From Amycolatopsis bullii (lineage in GTDB: Bacteria; Actinomycetota; Actinomycetes; Mycobacteriales; Pseudonocardiaceae), in assembly GCF_014654205.1 (NCBI RefSeq), contig NZ_BNAW01000059.1, positions 1 to 54,595 of the forward strand: a stretch of DNA of 54,595 bases, in the 5' to 3' direction. The notes under the pieces are model-generated. The model did no database searches. It was given only the letters and a program-made list of their open reading frames with translations, and was not told the DNA's origin. The translations under genes were made by a program, and so were the position numbers. This document shows positions 39,401-54,595 of the stretch, one piece after another (position 1 is the stretch's first letter; the number at the start of each line of letters is the position of its first letter).

Positions 39401-40989
39401 CGGTGGCCACGCACCGCGCCGATCGCCTCGTCTCGCCGGGCCAGGCGCAGCTCTGGGGGCTCGGCCGGGTGTTCGGCCTCGAGCACCCCGACCGCTGGGG
39501 CGGGCTCGTCGACCTGCCCGAGACGTGGGACGAGACCGCGCACCGGCGGTTCGCGGCCGTCCTGTCCGGTGTGGACGGCGAGGACCAGGTCGCCGTGCGC
39601 GACTCCGGGGTGTTCCTGCGCCGGCTCGTGCACGACCCGCTCGGCGACCGGGTCCCCGGGCGCTCCTGGCAGCCCACGGGCACGGCACTGGTCACCGGCG
39701 GCACGGGCGCCATCGGCGGCCACCTCGCGCGGTGGCTCGCCGAGGCCGGAGCCGAGCACCTGGTGCTGACCTCCCGGGCCGGCTCGGCCGCGCCGGGTGC
39801 GACCGAGCTCGCGGCGGAACTGGCCGCCCTCGGCGCCCGGGTGACGATCGCGGCCTGCGACGTCGCCGACCGCGACGCGCTGGCGAGCCTGCTGGGCCGG
39901 CTCGAGGCCGACGGCGAGCGGGTCCGCACGGTGATCCACGCCGCCGGTGTCTCGACCCCGGCCGTGCTCGCGTCGACCACCCCGGCCGAGGTCGCGGCCA
40001 CCATGGCGGCGAAGGTCGCCGGTGCGCGCAACCTCGACGAGCTGCTGGACGGCGAGCACCTCGAGACCCTGGTGTTCCTGTCGTCGAACGCGGGGGTCTG
40101 GGGCAGCGGCAGCCAGGGCGCGTACGGGGCGGCCAACGCCTACCTCGACGCGCTCGCCGAGCACCGGCGCGCGCGGGGCGTACCGGCGACCTCGGTCGCC
40201 TGGGGCGCCTGGGCCGGCGGGGGGATGGTCTCCGACCAGGCGGACGAGGAGCAGCTGAGCCGGCGCGGTGTCCACGCGATGCCGACCGGGCTGGCGCTGG
40301 CCGCGCTGCGGCAGGTGCTCGACCACGACGAAACCTTCGTCGCGGTCGCCGACGTCGACTGGGCCCTGTTCGCACCCGGCTTCACGATGGCGCGGCCGCG
40401 GCCGTTGCTGGACGAGCTGCCGGAGGTCCGTGCGGCGCTCGCGGAGGCGGAGCCCGCCGCGGCGCCGGACCGGGGCGCGGCGCTCACCGCCGAGCTCGCC
40501 GGGCTCCCGCCCGCCCAGCGGCGCGGGGTCCTGCTCGACCTCGTGCGCGACCACGTCGCCGCGGTGCTCGGCCACTCCGCCGGCAGTGTGCTCGACCCGG
40601 AACGGCCGTTCAAGGAGCTCGGGTTCGACTCGCTCACCGCGGTCGAGCTGCGCAACCGGCTGACCGGGGCCACCGGGCTGAAACTGCCCGCGTCGCTCGT
40701 GTTCGACCGGCCGACGCCGAGCGCGCTGGCCGAGTTCGTCGACGGCGAGCTGGGCGGCGGCGGTGAGCTGTCGGTGCTCGCCGAGCTGGACCGGATCGAG
40801 GCCCTGATTTCAAGAATTTCCCCAGATGATGGTGCGCATCCTCTGGTCGTCTCCCACCTTCGGACCATGCTGTCGGTGTTGGGAGAAGGTCAGGACAGGA
40901 CGGATGGCGCCACCGTTGCGGAAAAGCTCGACTCAGCCACCGATGACGAGATTTTCGAGTTCATCAACAAGGAACTCGGCAGGTCTTGA
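27340..40989 (+). CDS. PKS-4: trimodular type I PKS, three KS-AT-KR-ACP modules
   Basis: A 4549-residue cytosolic synthase, from ATG 27340 (GGAG at 27330) to TGA 40987-40989. The open frame continues upstream into PKS-3, but the head docking peptide begins at this ATG. By residue: docking coil 1-34; KS 35 (Cys 200); AT about 550 (Ser 635, malonyl); KR catalytic half 1159; ACP Ser 1472; KS 1532 (Cys 1704); AT Ser 2144 (malonyl); KR 2607; ACP Ser 2913; KS 2969 (Cys 3142); AT Ser 3582 (methylmalonyl); KR 4114; ACP Ser 4431; docking about 4475-4549. KR types run A, B, A. Two leucines are coded by TTA (28804 and 33562). The last 180 bases of docking sequence are only about 56% GC by my count. The second module lacks the dimerisation element found in the other KR-only modules. 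Confidence 0.98.
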   Translation: MPNPADKMVEALRASLKEVERLREQNRELVTASNAPIAIVGMSCRFPGGIGSPEDLWEVLAEGRDVISGFPADRGWDLGALSGPGHARGGGFLYDAADFDAGFFGIAPRDALAMDPQQRLLLEGAWEVLERSGIDPASLRGSRTGVFVGLMTQYYAYVRRDWDEDLAGRFLAGNASSVASGRLSYTFGFEGPAITVDTACSSSLVALHLAAQALRQGECSLALAGGVTVMATPGAFQEFSEQGGLSPDGRCRAFAAGANGTGWSEGIGMLALERLSDARRNGHQVLAVVRGSAVNQDGASNGLTAPSGPSQRRMIAAALDNAGLKPADIDFVEAHGTGTTLGDPIEAHALLATYGKDRPAGQPLRLGAVKSNLGHTQAAAGVAGVIKTVLAMRHRQLPKTLHVDEPSPQVDWSAGDVRLLTEAEPWPETGKPARAGVSAFGVGGTNAHVVLEQAPEEEAATGVTPVSSVVPWLLSAKTADALRAQAGALRSIVDTEDPAAAGFALASTRARLEHRAVVLADDRAAALAAFAAGEPVPGVVSGAVAEGSSAFLFSGQGAQRLGAGRELYDSFPVFAEVVDIVCAHVDGLRAVMFGEDAELLNQTKYTQAALFAVEVALFRLVESWGVRPDFLVGHSIGELAAAHVAGVFSLEDACALVAARGRLMQALPAGGVMVAVQATEAEVEPLLAEGVSIAAVNGPSSVVLSGDEGAVESVVKQFEGRKTRRLPVSHAFHSARMEPMLEEFRRVAETLTYHAPTIPVVSNVTGTLAEDLTSPEYWVRHVRGTVRFHDGVTYLAEQGVTRFLELGPDGVLTAMAAESVEGTLVSALRKDRAEEESLLTAVASLYVTGQDVDWTALFTGAGRVDLPTYAFQHQRYWPDADDTAAPVDFAPGTVVDDAFWSAVDRADLDALAETLELSSPEQRSSLAAMAPALASWRRRTQTASTVESWSYRVRWKPVHQARADTVELPGRWLLVVPPAEAAASLVADVEEALREHGAEVVRVPGDPDRLREVAAGAAGVLSLLALDETPTGDAGVSRGLAGTLTLIQALGDAGVTAPLWCATSGAVSVGRSDPLPHPGQAATWGLGRSAALEHPDRWGGLIDLPATLGRRDRARLAAALRGLDGEDQLAVRPSGTMVRRLVPAADAGAEPAVGWQPAGTTLITGGTGGLGALLARSLAERGAEHLVLAGRRGRDAAGAAELEADLVALGSDVTIVACDVADRDAVAALLARIDTADRPLRSVVHAAGATRFTPLAQTTVSELSDLLAGKADGARHLDELLADRQLDSFVLFSSIAGVWGSGNQGAYAAANAVLDALATHRRGRGLAATSIAWGPWSSAGMAADDATEAELRRRGLGAMPPSLALTALLTATGRTEPAPVVADVDWPAFVTGFTSARPSPLLADLPAAREPAAGGTPGQPSSWRDELAALPAPERERRLLDLVCAEAATALGHASADAVDPARAFRDLGFDSLSAVELRNRLAAATGLELGVGLVFDHPTPAELARHLRAELEGAIEPPPAAAPVTRAGADDEIAIVSMACRFPGGVGSPEELWQLVADGTDAVAGFPVDRGWDLAALYDPESTRPGTSYANTGGFLYDAGEFDPLFFGISPREALAMDPQQRLLLEVCWEAAERAGIPPATLRGGTGGVFIGASSSGYAAGAWDPADEATAHLLTGTSSAALSGRIAYTFGMEGPAVTVDTACSSSLVALHLAAQALRQGECSLAVVGGVTVMAGPGGFIEFSRQGGLARDGRCKPFSAAADGTGWGEGVGVLLVERLSDARRNGHPVLAVVKGSAVNQDGASNGMTAPNGPSQQRVIRQALANAGLEPSDVDAVEAHGTGTTLGDPIEAEALLATYGRDRDAPQWVGSVKSNLGHTQSAAGVAGIIKMVLAMRHGVLPKTLHAETATPHVDWSAGNVRLLTEARDWPETGRPRRAAVSSFGLSGTNGHVILEQAPEEQARPEVAPVGSLVPLVVSGRGGSALRAQAARLLSFVDGRPDLGVAELGAALVSSRAVFEDRAVLLASGRSEALAGLAALAAGESAVGTVSSGRSAFLFSGQGAQRLGAGRELYDSLPVFADAVDAVCAHVDGALDRPLREVMFGDDAELLNQTVYTQAALFAIEVGLFRLVESWGVTPDFLVGHSIGELAAAHVAGVFSLEDACALVAARGRLMQALPSGGVMVAVQATEAEVVPLLVDGVSIAAVNGPSSVVLSGDEDAVASVVEQFEGRKTRRLSVSHAFHSSRMEPMLAEFRRIAEGLTFHAPSIPVVSNVTGTLAEELTSPEYWVRHVRGTVRFHDGVGYLAERGVTRFLELGPDAVLTAMAAESAEGTVVSALRKGRAEEENLLAALASLYVVGQDVDWTVFFTGTARVDLPTYAFQHQRYWIDAVPAGRAAATAESAYYEERWQPLAARTAEPGLPWLVTVPEDEAALRIAELLNRQGLEARALPVGPGDAPAAVAERLRDAAAGEPVAGILSLVAFDPAAGLAATTVLLRALDDAGLDGPLWCATTGAVSVGDTDDVRNPAQNGIWGLGRVAAMERPDQWGGLVDLPARIDDGAVAALAAVLTVPGGEDQLAIRDAGLFARRLAHAELADAPDAELWRPSGTVLVVGGTGALGAQTAKWAARTGAAHLVLTSRRGPAAPGVPELTAELEELGAEVTVVACDAADRTALAEVLAAVPAQHPLTAVVHAAGVVDDGVLASLTPERLAGVLGPKVDAARHLDELTDALDLDAFVLFSSFAGTFGGPGQGAYAAANATLDGIAQARRARGRRATSIAWGPWAGGGMAAEQSAAERRHRTGMTPLTPEKAFTALRRAVTDGRPLLAVVDVDWSRIPPIPLVADLPEVAAAAERAKSAAAEPALRRELAGLPAAERTRRVRELVAAQVARVLGFASGDDIGVSKPFSDLGFDSLTAIELRNALGAAAGLNLPATLIYDYPTTAALADHLRDELTGAAAEEVPVAAAAADEPIAIVGMSCRFPGGVDSPESLWRLLAEGGDAIAPFPAERGWDLESLYDPDPDHAGTSYVREGGFLSGVADFDPAFFEISPREALAMDPQQRLLLETAWETIERAGIDPRSLKGSRTGVFAGTNGQDYGSLLHHSEDRVDGYLATGSSASVVSGRLSYTLGLEGPAVTVDTACSSSLVALHLAAQALRGGECDLALAGGATVMSTPSVFMEFSRQRGLSTDGRCKPFSDDADGTAWGEGVGVLLVERLSDAHRNGHPVLAVVRGSAVNQDGASNGLTAPNGPSQRRVIRQALANAGLEPSDVDVVEAHGTGTTLGDPIEAQALLATYGQDRTAPLWLGSIKSNIGHTQAAAGVAGVMKMVLALQHGSVPRTLHVTEPSSHVDWSAGAVELLTGAREWVPGERVRRAGISSFGVSGTNAHVIVEEPPPAGEPESDGDTFPVVAWPLSARSREALRAQAGSLAARLAVRADRPVDVGHSLATARSSFEHRAVVVGADPAGLLTGVTALADGRAGAVEGIADVDGRTVFVFPGQGAQWAGMAVELLESSPVFAARMAKCADALAEFVDWSLVDVLADEEMLARVEVVQPVSFAVMVSLAALWRSYGIEPDAVVGHSQGEIAAACVSGALSLADAARVVALRSRAIEESLSGKGGMVSVALPEAAVRDRIARWEPRISVAVVNGPSAVVVSGEPGALEELMVSCEADGVRVKRVPVDYASHSAQVEELKGRLLADLAPIRPRSGGVPFFSTVTGDWLDTTELDAGYWFTNLRDTVVFASAVRALSGAGYAAFVEVSSHPVLTMAVQETLEEAGPSVAVGTLRRGEGGLERFLTSVAELHVRGVSPEWDAVFAAHHPRRVDLPTYPFQRQRYWPTLAVGASAAKAGDPVDAEFWAAVERGDLASLADELAVEEGELGVVLPALSTWRRKQRETTTIDSWRYRIAWKAKPEAPAPALGSRAFLVVVPATLREHDLVQGCVDALTAAGGEVTTVAVTGSDAPALAGRTPDAVLSLLGLDEEPDPVEPELSRGLAATLRLMQALGEAGVTAPLWLASRGAVATHRADRLVSPGQAQLWGLGRVFGLEHPDRWGGLVDLPETWDETAHRRFAAVLSGVDGEDQVAVRDSGVFLRRLVHDPLGDRVPGRSWQPTGTALVTGGTGAIGGHLARWLAEAGAEHLVLTSRAGSAAPGATELAAELAALGARVTIAACDVADRDALASLLGRLEADGERVRTVIHAAGVSTPAVLASTTPAEVAATMAAKVAGARNLDELLDGEHLETLVFLSSNAGVWGSGSQGAYGAANAYLDALAEHRRARGVPATSVAWGAWAGGGMVSDQADEEQLSRRGVHAMPTGLALAALRQVLDHDETFVAVADVDWALFAPGFTMARPRPLLDELPEVRAALAEAEPAAAPDRGAALTAELAGLPPAQRRGVLLDLVRDHVAAVLGHSAGSVLDPERPFKELGFDSLTAVELRNRLTGATGLKLPASLVFDRPTPSALAEFVDGELGGGGELSVLAELDRIEALISRISPDDGAHPLVVSHLRTMLSVLGEGQDRTDGATVAEKLDSATDDEIFEFINKELGRS
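27442..31875 (+). other. Module W7: KS-AT(malonyl)-KR(A)-ACP
   Basis: KS 27442-28695, Cys 27937-27939; the loop after RGWD is about seven residues shorter than in W10, and the KS is more divergent from the other KSs here. AT about 28986-29970, with GHSIGE (Ser 29242-29244) and HAFH at 29527-29538. Dimerisation element about 30016-30160. KR structural half about 30178-30800; catalytic half 30814-31400 with GGTGGLG, no LDD, Trp 31234 and Tyr 31258 eight residues apart, and Gln three residues before the Tyr, so A1-type. ACP about 31650-31875, Ser 31753. Predicted output is an L-hydroxyl without a branch. Confidence 0.92.
28804..28806 (+). promoter_or_regulatory. In-frame TTA leucine codon in PKS-4 (W7 KS-AT linker)
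   Basis: Read in frame as GCT-TTA-CGA. The otherwise matching linker of W10 has CTT at this leucine. TTA is the rare codon read by the bldA tRNA in streptomycetes. Confidence 0.85.
31933..36195 (+). other. Module W8: KS-AT(malonyl)-KR(B)-ACP, no dimerisation element
   Basis: KS 31933-33215, Cys 32449-32451, with IVSMAC in place of the usual IVGMSC. AT about 33496-34500, with GHSIGE (Ser 33769-33771) and HAFH at 34054-34065. After the AT the sequence goes straight from QRYWIDAVPAG to the KR structural half (about 34540) with no DAEFW-type dimerisation element. KR catalytic half 35158-35720, with GGTGALG preceded by Val rather than Thr, VDD at 35428-35436 and Tyr 35599, so B-type. ACP about 35965-36195, Ser 36076. 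Predicted output is a D-hydroxyl without a branch. Confidence 0.92.
33562..33564 (+). promoter_or_regulatory. In-frame TTA leucine codon in PKS-4 (W8 AT)
   Basis: Codons TAT-GAC-TCC-TTA-CCG give YDSLPVF. The homologous ATs of W2, W4, W7, W10 and W11 have Phe (TTC) at this site, so the TTA also brings a Phe-to-Leu change. Confidence 0.85.
36244..40745 (+). other. Module W9: KS-AT(methylmalonyl)-KR(A)-ACP
   Basis: KS 36244-37520, Cys 36763-36765, with FFEIS in place of FFGIS before the PRE motif. AT about 37816-38850, with GHSQGE (Ser 38083-38085) and YASH at 38386-38397. Dimerisation element (DAEFW) about 38884-39030. KR structural half about 39046-39670; catalytic half 39679-40260 with GGTGAIG, no LDD, Trp 40099 and Tyr 40123 eight residues apart, and Gln three before the Tyr, so A1-type. 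ACP about 40525-40745, Ser 40630. Predicted output is an L-hydroxyl beside a methyl branch. Confidence 0.92.
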
Positions 40990-40997
40990 CTGCTCTT

Positions 40998-41046
40998 TTT
41001 CGGGGGGTCCGGGTGGCGGAGCCCCCGGCCCGGGGCGGAGCCCCGG
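40998..41046 (-). repeat. Second copy of the REP-like element, in the PKS-4/PKS-5 spacer
   Basis: The 49 bases are the reverse complement of 11032-11080 in the W3 ketoreductase with a single mismatch. They begin nine bases after the PKS-4 stop. The element is very GC-rich and contains the word GGCGGAGCCCC or close variants twice, with imperfect dyad symmetry around CCCCCGGCCCGGGG. It is probably a dispersed genomic repeat. Confidence 0.85.
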
Positions 41047-41057
41047 TTATCACTGCC

Positions 41058-41084
41058 GCGCATGGCGGAAGCCCCGCCGTGCGC
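41058..41084 (+). other. Inverted repeat / hairpin 1 in the PKS-4/PKS-5 spacer
   Basis: GCGCATGGCGG (41058-41068) can pair with CCGCCGTGCGC (41074-41084): 11 pairs including one G-U, with a five-base loop. No T-run follows, so it is not a classical intrinsic terminator. It may be part of the neighbouring repeat or an mRNA structure. Confidence 0.5.
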
Positions 41085-41089
41085 TCGGA

Positions 41090-41123
41090 GGCGAGCCGGC
41101 CGCGACCGCGGTTCCGGCTCGCC
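41090..41123 (+). other. Inverted repeat / hairpin 2 in the PKS-4/PKS-5 spacer
   Basis: GGCGAGCCGG (41090-41099) pairs perfectly with CCGGCTCGCC (41114-41123). Inside it CCGC pairs with GCGG around a GACC loop, leaving a two-base TT bulge: 14 base pairs in all. There is no downstream T-run. It could act as a factor-independent terminator of the actinomycete kind, an mRNA stabiliser or a processing site; the sequence does not decide. Confidence 0.5.
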
Positions 41124-41178
41124 CCCGCCGCATGCTTCCGGCCGTTTCGGCATCCACCCGGCGCAGTAGTGCACAGGC

Positions 41179-41182
41179 GAGG
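41179..41182 (+). promoter_or_regulatory. Ribosome binding site of PKS-5
   Basis: GAGG with a five-base spacer precedes ATG 41188. An in-frame TAG at 41167-41169 excludes earlier starts. A GTG directly after the ATG (41191) is the only alternative and would change one residue. Confidence 0.65.
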
Positions 41183-41187
41183 TTCGC

Positions 41188-54595
<13,408 letters not shown>

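Noticed and set aside
40998..41123. A classical rho-independent terminator after PKS-4
   Set aside because: Strong stems exist but none is followed by a T-run, and PKS-5 continues the same assembly line, so I list hairpins without calling a terminator.

Overview
The window is a piece of a very large modular type I polyketide synthase (PKS) locus from a high-GC actinomycete. It reads as five giant genes in a row, all on the + strand, filling almost every base. An order-Pseudonocardiales host (Amycolatopsis-like) is my guess. It rests on base composition, codon style and a recurrent palindromic word, not on a database match. I cannot name the product.

Layout, in chain-assembly order if the genes act collinearly. 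PKS-1 (open at the left edge, to 7352): the end of one module (KR-ACP), then a full KS-AT-DH-ER-KR-ACP module. PKS-2 (7353-17339): KS-AT-KR-ACP and KS-AT-DH-KR-ACP. PKS-3 (17393-27307): KS-AT-DH-KR-ACP and KS-AT-KR-ACP. PKS-4 (27340-40989): three KS-AT-KR-ACP modules. PKS-5 (41188 to beyond the right edge): two KS-AT-KR-ACP modules and a third that runs KS-AT-DH into a wrecked KR. I number the modules W1 (partial) to W12 (partial). No loading module, thioesterase, tailoring gene, regulator or transporter lies in the window, so the cluster continues on both sides.

AT signature motifs predict malonyl-CoA for W2, W4, W7, W8, W10, W11 and W12, and methylmalonyl-CoA for W3, W5, W6 and W9. KR fingerprints predict B-type (D-hydroxyl) for W2-W6, W8 and W10, and A-type (L-hydroxyl) for W1, W7, W9 and W11. 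The expected segment is a hydroxyl, a saturated unit, a methyl-branched carbinol, a conjugated diene whose second alkene carries a methyl, then a long 1,3-polyol with two methyl branches, ending in a likely ketone. Docking peptides order the proteins: junctions 1/2, 2/3 and 4/5 share one type and junction 3/4 uses another.

Main items for a second look: a 63-base in-frame insertion in the W3 ketoreductase, flanked by a 6-base direct repeat and matching (49 bases, one mismatch, opposite orientation) an element in the PKS-4/PKS-5 spacer; an intact-looking DH followed by a ketoreductase that has lost its cofactor loop and catalytic residues; three TTA leucine codons; signs of sequence homogenisation among AT domains; and a strictly alternating B/A ketoreductase series from W6 to W11.
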